From Pseudolabrys sp. (GTDB lineage Bacteria; Pseudomonadota; Alphaproteobacteria; Rhizobiales; Xanthobacteraceae): a DNA stretch of 64,000 bases. Within the stretch, counting starts at the first letter, position 1; each line of letters starts with the position of its first letter. The translations under genes and the position numbers were made by a program. Below the pieces are notes generated by a model. That model had not been told where the DNA came from. It saw only the letters and a program-made list of their open reading frames with translations, and searched no databases. Shown here piece by piece: positions 8,770-16,662 of the stretch. Where the stretch lies: positions 54,451-118,450 of the forward strand of contig JAHCKG010000014.1 of assembly GCA_026125895.1 (NCBI GenBank), given 5' to 3'.

Positions 8770-9009
8770 ATGAGTGACGTTGCCGAGCGGGTGAAGAAGA
8801 TCGTCGTGGAGCACCTGGGTGTTGAACCCGACAAGGTGACCGAAGGGGCAAGCTTTATCGATGATCTTGGCGCCGACAGCCTCGACACGGTCGAGCTCGT
8901 CATGGCCTTCGAGGAAGAGTTCGGCTGCGAAATCCCCGACGATGCCGCCGAGACGATTCTGACCGTCGGCGATGCGGTCAAGTTCCTCGAGAAGAACGCC
9001 AAGAGCTGA
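8770..9009 (+). CDS. acpP: Acyl carrier protein
   Basis: A 79-residue acidic four-helix protein that carries growing acyl chains on 4'-phosphopantetheine. The attachment motif [18 protein letters not shown] (Ser of DSL) is intact, as are [12 protein letters not shown] and FIDDLG. Length and sequence are canonical for alphaproteobacterial AcpP. It is followed by fabF in the usual order. Confidence 0.98.
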   Translation: MSDVAERVKKIVVEHLGVEPDKVTEGASFIDDLGADSLDTVELVMAFEEEFGCEIPDDAAETILTVGDAVKFLEKNAKS

Positions 9010-9172
9010 ACGCTGCGTGTCGAGCTGACGCTGCTGCGGCCGCTCTCCAGCCTTTTGGGTCATCGCCGTTACTTCGGCCGTGAATTGGTCAGCGGTGCGC
9101 GGGGCAAAGGCCATCGGTGATGGCTGATGCCGGCGCGACGGCGTGTCTTCGTCACATTGCGCGGAGCCGGGT

Positions 9173-10438
9173 ATGAGACGGGTTGTCGTCACCGGAATGG
9201 GAATGGTCACGCCGCTGGGTTGCGGCGTCGAACCGACATGGTCGCGGCTCCTCAAGGGCGAAAGCGGCGCCAAGAAGGTCGATACCTTCGAGGTGTCCGA
9301 CATCGCCGCGAAGATCGCGTGCATGATTCCGCGCGGCGACGGCTCGAACGGCACCTACAATCCCGACCAGTGGATGGAGCCGAAGGAGCAGCGCAAGGTC
9401 GATCCGTTCATCGTCTACGCGATGTGCGCGGCCAAGCAGGCGCTCAACGATGCCGGCTGGCATCCGAAGACCGAGGAAGAGAAGGTCGCGTCCGGTGTTC
9501 TCATCGGCTCGGGCATCGGCGGTATCGAAGGCATCGCGGAAACCGCGGTCATCCTCCACGAAAAGGGACCGCGCCGCGTTTCGCCGTTCTTCATTCCGGG
9601 CCGCATCATCAATCTGGCGTCGGGCTTTGTCTCGATCGAGCACGGGCTGAAAGGCCCGAACTCTGCCGTGGTCACCGCCTGTTCGACCGGCGCGCATGCC
9701 ATCGGCGATGCGGGGCGCATGATCGCGCTCGGCGACGCCGACGTCATGGTGGCGGGCGGTGCGGAATCGCCGGTCAATCGCATGTCGCTCGCCGGCTTCT
9801 CGGCACTGCGCGCGCTGTCGACCGCGTTCAACGACGAGCCGACACGGGCGTCGCGCCCCTATGACAAGGCGCGCGACGGCTTTGTCATGGGAGAGGGCGC
9901 CGGCTCGGTGGTTCTCGAAGAGCTCGAACATGCCAAGGCGCGTGGCGCCAGGATTTATGCCGAACTCGTGGGTTACGGCCTGTCGGGCGACGCCTATCAC
10001 ATCACCGCGCCGACCCCTGACGGCGATGGCGCCTATCGCTGCATGAAGATGGCCCTCAAGCGCGCCAACATCAGCCCCGGCGACATCGACTACATCAACG
10101 CGCACGGCACTTCGACGCCGCTTGGCGACGAGATTGAGCTCGGCGCGGTGCAGCGCCTTGTCGGCAACGATGCCGCGCATGTGTCGATGTCGTCCACCAA
10201 GTCGTGTATCGGCCATTTGCTCGGCGCGGCCGGAGCGGTCGAGGCGATCTTCTCGATCCTGGCGATCCGCGACAAGGTTGTGCCGCCCACCATCAATCTC
10301 GACAATCCGTCGGTGGAAACGCCGATCGATCTGGTGCCGCACAAGGCCCGCGAACGCGATATCGATGTGGCGCTGTCGAATTCCTTCGGTTTCGGGGGCA
10401 CCAACGCCTCGCTGATCTTCAGCCGCTATAACGGCTAG
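9173..10438 (+). CDS. fabF: 3-oxoacyl-ACP synthase II
   Basis: The ATG at 9173 (MRRVVVTGMGMVTPLGCG) with GGAG 8 nt upstream is chosen over an earlier ATG at 9143. The 421-residue condensing enzyme elongates acyl-ACP with malonyl-ACP. Active-site Cys is in VTACSTGAHAIG; the two His are in NAHGTSTPLGD and KSCIGHLLGAAG; the C-terminal SNSFGFGGTNASLIF is typical of KASII. A palindrome containing the stop codon follows. Confidence 0.97.
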   Translation: MRRVVVTGMGMVTPLGCGVEPTWSRLLKGESGAKKVDTFEVSDIAAKIACMIPRGDGSNGTYNPDQWMEPKEQRKVDPFIVYAMCAAKQALNDAGWHPKTEEEKVASGVLIGSGIGGIEGIAETAVILHEKGPRRVSPFFIPGRIINLASGFVSIEHGLKGPNSAVVTACSTGAHAIGDAGRMIALGDADVMVAGGAESPVNRMSLAGFSALRALSTAFNDEPTRASRPYDKARDGFVMGEGAGSVVLEELEHAKARGARIYAELVGYGLSGDAYHITAPTPDGDGAYRCMKMALKRANISPGDIDYINAHGTSTPLGDEIELGAVQRLVGNDAAHVSMSSTKSCIGHLLGAAGAVEAIFSILAIRDKVVPPTINLDNPSVETPIDLVPHKARERDIDVALSNSFGFGGTNASLIFSRYNG

Positions 10439-10464
10439 CCGGCGGCCACGCCGGTGCGCTAGCC
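10433..10464 (+). terminator. Palindrome at the fabF stop codon
   Basis: GGCTAGC (10433-10439, includes the stop) pairs with GCTAGCC (10458-10464) and encloses CCGGC/GCCGG. No T-run follows, so it may be a weak terminator or an RNA 3' end stabiliser. Confidence 0.35.
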
Positions 10465-10684
10465 TCGGCGCTGGACGCCAGCCGCTTCGCCAGAGAGGGA
10501 ACCGCGCCAAATGCGGTCCCGACGGCCGGCGATATCGGTCGTGGAGAAGTCTCGCGCTTTCGCCACATTTCTTTCTAACCTGAACAATCTGCTGTTAATT
10601 TTGCCCTGGCGGGTTAGCGTTCGGGGCTCTGAATCCGCCGGGCATGGCGACCCGGGCGACTGAACGAGCAAGCGAGAGCCAACG

Positions 10685-11968
10685 TTGACTGCCGGGCTTC
10701 CACCAGACCAGAACGGCCAAGACGCCGCCGCTCAGACGGCGCGCCGCGCACCTGTCGCGCGCGCCGCTGCCGTGCCGCCGCCGATCGGCAAGCCGCCGCG
10801 TTCACCGCGCGCCGCGCTCGAGCCCGAGAAGGTGCCGGCACCGCGTCGCGCCTCGGCGCGCGTGCGCCATCCGATGGTGGTGTTCGGCAATGCGATCTTC
10901 ACGCTGCTCGTCCTCGTCGCCGTCGCGGCCGGCGGCGGCCTGTTTGTCGGCAAGCAGAAATTCGACGCGCCCGGTCCGCTGACCGAGGACAAGATCGTCA
11001 ACATCCCGTCGGGCTATGGCGTCAAGGATATCTCCGACCTCCTGCAGCGCGAGGGCGTCATTGATCAGCCTTACGTGTTCGTCGGCGGCGTCATGGTGCT
11101 GAAGGCGCGCGGGCTGACGCTGAAGCATGGCGAATACAAATTCGCCAAGCAGGCGAGCCTGTCCGACGTCGTCGATACGCTGAGCGAAGGCAAGGTGGTG
11201 CAGCACGCCTTCACTGTGCCGGAGGGGCTGACCTCGGAGCAGATCGTGCAGCGCCTGCTCGAGAACAATTCGCTGTCGGGCCAGATCAAGGAAATTCCGC
11301 GCGAAGGTTCGCTGCTGCCGGAGACCTACAAGTTCACGCGCGGGATGTCGCGCGAGCAGATCGTGCAGCGCATGGAGCAGGCGCAGAAGCGCGTGCTCGC
11401 GGAGGTGTGGTCGCGCCGCTCGCCGGATCTGCCGGCGCAGATCCAGACGCCGGAGCAACTCGTCACGCTCGCCTCGATCGTCGAGAAGGAAACCGGCCGT
11501 GACGACGAACGCACGCGCGTCGCCGCCGTGTTCGTCAACCGCCTCAAGGCGAAGATGAAGCTGCAGTCCGATCCGACCATCATCTACGGCTTGACCGGCG
11601 GCAAAGGCGCCCTCGGCCGGCCAATCATGAAGAGCGAGATCGAACAGCCGACGCCGTACAACACCTATACGATCGAAGGCCTGCCGCCGGGGCCGATCGC
11701 CAATCCGGGCCGCGCCTCGCTGGAGGCCGCCGCCAATCCGGCGCGCACCAAGGAATTGTATTTCGTCGCCGACGGCACCGGCGGCCATGTCTTCTCCGAC
11801 AGCTACGCCGAGCACCAGAAGAGCGTTGCCAAGCTGCGCGCCATCGAACGCGGCAACGCGCCGGCGGGCACCGTGCCGGCCGATGTGCCAAAGCCGGTTG
11901 AGACGCCAAAGCCGGAAGCGGCCAAACCGGCCGAGCCCGCCAAGCCGAAGAACGGTACGCGGCGGTAA
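10685..11968 (+). CDS. mltG: Endolytic peptidoglycan transglycosylase MltG (YceG)
   Basis: A 427-residue inner-membrane lytic transglycosylase thought to terminate glycan-strand synthesis. It starts at a TTG (10685); a Pro/Ala/Arg-rich cytoplasmic segment of ~62 residues precedes one membrane segment (about 65-87), then a LysM-like region and the YceG catalytic domain. Catalytic Glu is in LASIVEKETG; SDPTIIYGL and PYNTYTIEGLPPGPIANPG are signature blocks. The last ~40 residues are Pro/Lys/Ala-rich. It follows fabF, the same neighbour as in other alphaproteobacteria. Confidence 0.94.
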   Translation: MTAGLPPDQNGQDAAAQTARRAPVARAAAVPPPIGKPPRSPRAALEPEKVPAPRRASARVRHPMVVFGNAIFTLLVLVAVAAGGGLFVGKQKFDAPGPLTEDKIVNIPSGYGVKDISDLLQREGVIDQPYVFVGGVMVLKARGLTLKHGEYKFAKQASLSDVVDTLSEGKVVQHAFTVPEGLTSEQIVQRLLENNSLSGQIKEIPREGSLLPETYKFTRGMSREQIVQRMEQAQKRVLAEVWSRRSPDLPAQIQTPEQLVTLASIVEKETGRDDERTRVAAVFVNRLKAKMKLQSDPTIIYGLTGGKGALGRPIMKSEIEQPTPYNTYTIEGLPPGPIANPGRASLEAAANPARTKELYFVADGTGGHVFSDSYAEHQKSVAKLRAIERGNAPAGTVPADVPKPVETPKPEAAKPAEPAKPKNGTRR

Positions 11969-12080
11969 CGAAGTGGTTTCCTTGTCCGATTTTTCCGCGG
12001 GGCGGCGTTCCCAGGCCGCCGCCTTATGCTCTATGGTCGCGCCGGTTTTGGCGTAATCGAAGACGAAAGACGAACGATCA

Positions 12081-12971
12081 ATGGCGCTGTCGAGCATGAC
12101 CGGATTCGCGCGTGGCCAGGGCGTGACGGGCTCCTATGTCTGGAGCTGGGAGCTCAAGTCGGTGAACGCCAAGGGCCTCGACGTGCGCCTGCGCCTGCCG
12201 CCCGGCTGGGACGCGGTCGACGTCGCGGTGCGCAAGGCGGCGACCGATGCGCTGGTGCGCGGCACGGTCTACGGCAATCTCAGCGTCGAGCGCAAAGGCA
12301 TGGCGCCGACGGTGAAGATCAACGAGCCGGTGCTGTCGGCCATCATCGCTACGCTCGATCAGATCGACAACCGCGTCGTCGGCGCCGGCCGGCCGACGCT
12401 CGACGGCATCCTCGGCCTCAAGGGCGTCATCGAAGTCACCGAGGACGACGAGAAGCCGGAAGAGCGCGCCGCCGCCGAGAAGGCGATCATCGCCGGCTTC
12501 GGCAAGACGCTGGCCGATCTGGTCGCCATGCGCCGCGCCGAGGGCGATACGCTCGGCAAGCTGCTCTCGTCGCGGCTCGATGAAATTGCGTGGCTTGCGG
12601 CCCGCGCCGAGGCGGCGCCGGGCCGCAAGCCCGAGGCGATCAAGGCGCGGCTCGCCGAGCAGGTGGCGGCGCTGATGGAAGCCTCGCAGCGCTTCGACAG
12701 CGACCGGCTCTACCAGGAGGCGGTCCTGCTCGCCAGCAAGGCCGATATCCGCGAGGAGCTCGACCGCCTGGCCTCCCACGGCGATCAGGTGCGCAAGCTC
12801 CTGGCCGACGGCGGGCCGATCGGCCGGCGGCTTGATTTTCTGGCGCAGGAACTCAACCGCGAATCGAATACGCTGACCGCCAAGGCCAATGACGTCGAAC
12901 TGACCAATATCGGTCTGGAGCTCAAGGCCGTGGTCGAGCAGTTCCGCGAGCAGGTGCAGAACCTGGAATAG
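12081..12971 (+). CDS. yicC: YicC family endoribonuclease
   Basis: A 296-residue protein with YicC_N (ALSSMTGFARGQG, WELKSVNAKGLDVRLRLP) and the C-terminal DUF1732 region (GGPIGRRLDFLAQELNRESNTLTAKAND). E. coli YicC has been described as an RNase that clips RNAs including the sRNA RyhB; the alphaproteobacterial role is not established. It is 8 nt upstream of gmk, a frequently conserved pairing, and 112 nt after mltG. Confidence 0.93.
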   Translation: MALSSMTGFARGQGVTGSYVWSWELKSVNAKGLDVRLRLPPGWDAVDVAVRKAATDALVRGTVYGNLSVERKGMAPTVKINEPVLSAIIATLDQIDNRVVGAGRPTLDGILGLKGVIEVTEDDEKPEERAAAEKAIIAGFGKTLADLVAMRRAEGDTLGKLLSSRLDEIAWLAARAEAAPGRKPEAIKARLAEQVAALMEASQRFDSDRLYQEAVLLASKADIREELDRLASHGDQVRKLLADGGPIGRRLDFLAQELNRESNTLTAKANDVELTNIGLELKAVVEQFREQVQNLE

Positions 12972-12979
12972 AATTTGGC

Positions 12980-13651
12980 ATGAACGACGAAGCCGACATC
13001 ACACGCCGCGGCATCATGCTGGTGCTGTCGTCGCCATCCGGCGCCGGCAAGACGACGCTGACGCGCAACCTGCTCGAGCGGGAGAATATCGATCATCCCG
13101 GCAAGCTCACATTGTCGGTGTCGGCGACGACGCGCGCCAAGCGGCCGAGCGAGATCGAGGGCACGCATTATTTCTTCGTCAGCAAGCCGCGCTTCGAGGC
13201 GATGCGCGACCACGGCGAATTGCTCGAATGGGCCGAGGTGCACGGCAATTATTACGGCACGCCACGCGAAGCGGTGGAAAAGGCGCTGGCGGACGGCCGC
13301 GACGTTCTGTTCGACATCGACTGGCAAGGCACGCGCCAGCTCATGGAAAAGATGCGCGACGATGTCGTCACGGTGTTTGTGCTGCCGCCGACGGCGCAGG
13401 ATCTCAAGTCGCGGCTCATCCGCCGGGCCGAGGACAGCGATGCGGTGATCGCGCAACGTTTGCGCAACGCCGCCGAAGAATTCCAGCACTGGAACGAATA
13501 CGATTACATCCTCGTCAACCGCGATCTCGACAAGAGCTTCGAGCGGCTGCGCGCCATCCTCACGGCTGAGCGGCTTAAGCGCGTGAAGATGCCGAACCTC
13601 AAGGACTTCGTCGATAAATTGCTGACGGAGTTGAAAGCGCTGACGCCGTAG
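12980..13651 (+). CDS. gmk: Guanylate kinase
   Basis: A 223-residue nucleotide kinase that converts GMP/dGMP to GDP/dGDP. P-loop SSPSGAGKTT near residue 18; GMP-binding segments SVSATTRAKRPSEIEGTHYFF and NYYGTPREAV; DIDWQGTRQL. It has a short extra N-terminus (MNDEADITRRG). Last gene of the fab-mltG-yicC-gmk run; followed by a palindromic element and the convergent rsmA. Confidence 0.97.
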   Translation: MNDEADITRRGIMLVLSSPSGAGKTTLTRNLLERENIDHPGKLTLSVSATTRAKRPSEIEGTHYFFVSKPRFEAMRDHGELLEWAEVHGNYYGTPREAVEKALADGRDVLFDIDWQGTRQLMEKMRDDVVTVFVLPPTAQDLKSRLIRRAEDSDAVIAQRLRNAAEEFQHWNEYDYILVNRDLDKSFERLRAILTAERLKRVKMPNLKDFVDKLLTELKALTP

Positions 13652-13704
13652 GCGGTCTACGGTCGCAGTTGTCGTCATCGTCCGCGAAGGTGGGTGATCT
13701 AGCT

Positions 13705-13776
13705 TGTAGCCTGCATGGAGCGAAGCGTAATGCGGGGCGCCGCTCCCGGATTTCGCTGCGCTTCATCCGGGCTACA
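13705..13776. repeat. Palindromic intergenic element, family B (TGTAGCC arms)
   Basis: Imperfect palindrome bounded by TGTAGCC (13705-13711) and GGCTACA (13770-13776), containing GGAGCGAAGCG and CGCTGCGCTTCATCC. It lies between the convergent gmk and rsmA, where it may also act as a transcriptional barrier. This type (...gcccggatgaagcgcagcg...) is widespread in Bradyrhizobium-like genomes (recognition from memory). Confidence 0.7.
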
Positions 13777-13784
13777 GGATCGGG

Positions 13785-14636
13785 CTACGGAGCTCTCAAC
13801 TTCCCATATTCCTGCGCCAGCGCCACGAAGCCGGCGACGTCGATTTCTTCGGCCCGCGCGGTCGGCTCGATATTGGCGTTGGCGAGCAGCGCCGCGGTGT
13901 CGACGCCAAGCGACTTCAGGCTCTGCCGCAGCATCTTGCGACGCTGGCCGAAGGCCGCTTCCGTGACGCGCTGAAGGTCGGCCGACACGCACGGTATCGG
14001 TCGTTCGACCGGCACCAGGCGCACCACCGATGAGGTGACCGACGGCGGCGGCACGAAGGCCGACGGCGAAACGTCGAACAGGATCTTCGCCTCGGTGCGC
14101 CAGCCGGCCAGCACGGCGAGCCGGCCGTAGGCATCGTCACCGACACGGGCGACGATGCGCTCGGCCACCTCGCGCTGAAACATCAGCACCATCTGGTCAT
14201 AGAACGGCGGCCACGGCTCGATGGTGAGCCACTGGATCAGCAGCGCGGTGCCGACATTGTAGGGCAGGTTGGCGACGATCGCGGCGCGCTCGGGACCGAG
14301 CAGGGCGTCGTAATCGGCCTCGAGGGCGTCGCCGGCGACGATGTCCAGGCGGCCCGGATAATAGGCGGAGATTTCTTCCAGCGCGGCGATGGCGCGCTCG
14401 TCCCGCTCGATGGCGACGACGCGGCGCGCGCCGAGCGACAGGAGGGCGCGCGTCAGGCCGCCGGGGCCGGGGCCGACCTCGACGACGGTCGTTGACTCCA
14501 GGGGCTCGGCGGCGCGGGCGATGCGGGCGGTCAGGTTGAAGTCGTGCAGGAAGTTCTGGCCGAGCGACTTCTTCGGCCGCAAGCCGTGGCGGGCGATGAC
14601 GTCACGCAGCGGCGGCAGATCGTCGATCGAGCCCAT
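13785..14636 (-). CDS. rsmA: 16S rRNA (adenine-N6,N6)-dimethyltransferase RsmA/KsgA
   Basis: Starts at the ATG at 14636 ([19 protein letters not shown]), 7 nt after the pdxA stop; the longer open frame upstream is pdxA read out of frame. The 283-residue enzyme dimethylates two adjacent adenines in the 3' hairpin of 16S rRNA. SAM motif [14 protein letters not shown], catalytic NLPY (VANLPYNVG) and the lead [11 protein letters not shown] are all present. Last gene of the lptF-lptG-lptD-surA-pdxA-rsmA operon, the same pdxA-rsmA coupling as in E. coli. Confidence 0.97.
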   Translation of the reverse strand: MGSIDDLPPLRDVIARHGLRPKKSLGQNFLHDFNLTARIARAAEPLESTTVVEVGPGPGGLTRALLSLGARRVVAIERDERAIAALEEISAYYPGRLDIVAGDALEADYDALLGPERAAIVANLPYNVGTALLIQWLTIEPWPPFYDQMVLMFQREVAERIVARVGDDAYGRLAVLAGWRTEAKILFDVSPSAFVPPPSVTSSVVRLVPVERPIPCVSADLQRVTEAAFGQRRKMLRQSLKSLGVDTAALLANANIEPTARAEEIDVAGFVALAQEYGKLRAP

Positions 14637-14643
14637 GACGATG

Positions 14644-15675
14644 CTATTTTGCCGGAGCCAGCGCCGGCGTTCGCGCCGAAATCCTCGCCGCGAGAACGAG
14701 CGCGGCGACGAGGCTCGACGGATCGGCCTTGCCGGTGCCGGCGATATCGAACGCGGTGCCGTGATCGGGCGACGTCCGTACGAAAGGCAGGCCGAGCGTG
14801 AGGTTGACGCCGTGATCGAAGGCCAGGGTCTTGATCGGGATGAGTGCCTGGTCGTGATACATGCACAAGGCGACGTCGTAACCGGCGCGCGCGCGGGCGT
14901 GGAACATGGTGTCGGCCGGTAGCGGCCCGACGGCGTCGATGCCTTCGGCGCGCAGCGTGGCCACGGCCGGTGCGACGATGTCGCGGTCCTCGTCGCCAAG
15001 CGTACCGTTCTCGCCGGCGTGCGGGTTGAGACCGGCGACGGCGAGGCGCGGGCGGGCGATGCCGAAGCGATTGTGCAGGTCGCGCGCGGTGATGCGACCC
15101 GTCTCCACGATCAAGTCCGTGCTCAGGCGACCGACCACGTCCTTGAGCGGCAGATGGATGGTCACCGGCACGACGGCGAGCTCCGGCGACCACAGCAGCA
15201 TCACCGGGTGAAAGGGGCGGCCGGTCGCTTCTTCCGCCAGTTTGGCGAGAAATTCGGTGTGGCCCGGTTCGGCAAAGCCCGAGGCGTAGAGTACGTTCTT
15301 GGCGATCGGATTGGTGACGACGGCGGCGGCGACGCCATCGAGCACGTCGGCGACCGCGCGCCGGATCGAGCCGATGGCGGCCGGCGCGCTCGAAGCGTCG
15401 GGCTTGCCGGGCTGCGCGGTGACCTTCACGTCGAGCGGAACGACGGGCAGGGCGCGGCCGAAGTTTTGGACCGCCTGTCGCGCGGTCACCGTCTGCACCG
15501 GCACTTCGAGGTGGAGTGCCTGGGCGCGCGCCCGGTACAAGTCCGGGTCGCCGATGACGTAAAACGGCGGCAGCGCCAGTTCGACGCGCCGCCGCCAGAT
15601 GGCGAGGGTCAGTTCGGGTCCGATCCCGGCCGGCTCACCCAATGTCAGGGCGACAGGGAGATCGGAGGGCGTCAT
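14644..15675 (-). CDS. pdxA: 4-hydroxythreonine-4-phosphate dehydrogenase
   Basis: The ATG at 15675 overlaps the surA stop (ATGA), indicating coupling. The 343-residue metal-dependent oxidoreductase makes the precursor of pyridoxal phosphate in DXP-dependent vitamin B6 synthesis. Seen: [31 protein letters not shown] (metal His), [18 protein letters not shown] and [23 protein letters not shown] with further metal ligands. Canonical length. Confidence 0.96.
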   Translation of the reverse strand: MTPSDLPVALTLGEPAGIGPELTLAIWRRRVELALPPFYVIGDPDLYRARAQALHLEVPVQTVTARQAVQNFGRALPVVPLDVKVTAQPGKPDASSAPAAIGSIRRAVADVLDGVAAAVVTNPIAKNVLYASGFAEPGHTEFLAKLAEEATGRPFHPVMLLWSPELAVVPVTIHLPLKDVVGRLSTDLIVETGRITARDLHNRFGIARPRLAVAGLNPHAGENGTLGDEDRDIVAPAVATLRAEGIDAVGPLPADTMFHARARAGYDVALCMYHDQALIPIKTLAFDHGVNLTLGLPFVRTSPDHGTAFDIAGTGKADPSSLVAALVLAARISARTPALAPAK

Positions 15676-16619
15676 CGCTTGTATTCGATCATCGCCGAGC
15701 GGCGGATGTCTTCCAGGAATTTCTTGGATTCCGCCTCGTACCGCTCGTTGTACAGCTTGTCGCGCATTTCGCGCTTGGCCGGCGAATCCGAAGTGGTCTC
15801 TTTCTTGTTGCACATTGCGAACATCTGCCAGCCCTGTGGCGTCGGTTCAGGTGCGCTCAGGCGGCCGATCTCGAGCTTGGCCAGCACGTCACGCAGTTGC
15901 TCGGGCAGTTCGGCCGAGCTGCGTGTCACCGGTTCGCGGACCGCGACGTCGCGCAGCGCGCGCGCCAGACGCACGCCGGCGTCGCAGCCGACGAAGCGGC
16001 TGCGCAAATTCTCCGCCTCGCGCCGCTTGGCATCGACCACGCCTGGCGGCGAGCCATTGGGGACGATGACCGTGATCGGGTAGAGCGTGTAGACATAGCC
16101 GGCGATGGAGTCCGCGACGTTGGCCTTGCGCAGGGCGCTGGCGACGTCGGCGTCGCCGACCTCGAGGCTGGTGCCGAAGCGGCCGCGCACCAACTGGTTC
16201 CAGATCAACTGGGCGCGTAGACGCGCCTTGAGCGCGTTGGCGGAAATCCCGCTGCGGGAGAGAACCTGTTCGAACTGTTCCGGCGACATGCGCTGGCGCT
16301 GAGCCATGTTGCTGAACGCGTTGTCGACTTCCTTGTCGCTGACATCGAGACCGTAATATTTGCCCTTCGATATCTTGAGGCGGTCGTCGATCAGCTCGTT
16401 GATCACGTCCTGTCGCGACGGCGTCTTGTGGCCGCCCGCCGACATCAATTTCGAGCGCTGGGAAATATCGAGTTCGGTGATCGGCGAGCCGTTCGCAATG
16501 ACCACGACCTGGGCCTGCGCAACGTGCGGCACGGCGAGGGTTGCGCCGACGATCACGCAAGCGAGCCAAAGGCCGAGGATACGGCGTTTCGTCAAAGTCC
16601 CAGACATCATCTCATCCAT
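15672..16619 (-). CDS. surA: Periplasmic chaperone / peptidyl-prolyl isomerase SurA-like
   Basis: A 315-residue exported protein: signal peptide ending VAQA (cleavage near residue 36), SurA N-terminal helical domain (PITELDISQRSKLMSAG, ELIDDRLKISKGKYYGLDVSDKEVDNAF) and one divergent parvulin-like domain (about 185-285). E. coli SurA has two parvulin domains; a single one is usual in this order. It escorts outer-membrane proteins, and its position directly after lptD fits LptD as a client. An alternative start at the ATGs at 16610/16607, which has GGATGAG upstream, is equally plausible. Contains two Cys of unknown role. Confidence 0.88.
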   Translation of the reverse strand: MDEMMSGTLTKRRILGLWLACVIVGATLAVPHVAQAQVVVIANGSPITELDISQRSKLMSAGGHKTPSRQDVINELIDDRLKISKGKYYGLDVSDKEVDNAFSNMAQRQRMSPEQFEQVLSRSGISANALKARLRAQLIWNQLVRGRFGTSLEVGDADVASALRKANVADSIAGYVYTLYPITVIVPNGSPPGVVDAKRREAENLRSRFVGCDAGVRLARALRDVAVREPVTRSSAELPEQLRDVLAKLEIGRLSAPEPTPQGWQMFAMCNKKETTSDSPAKREMRDKLYNERYEAESKKFLEDIRRSAMIEYKR

Positions 16620-16662
16620 CGTAGCTAGAACGCGCCGGTATCGAGGGCGTTCACGCCGGGCG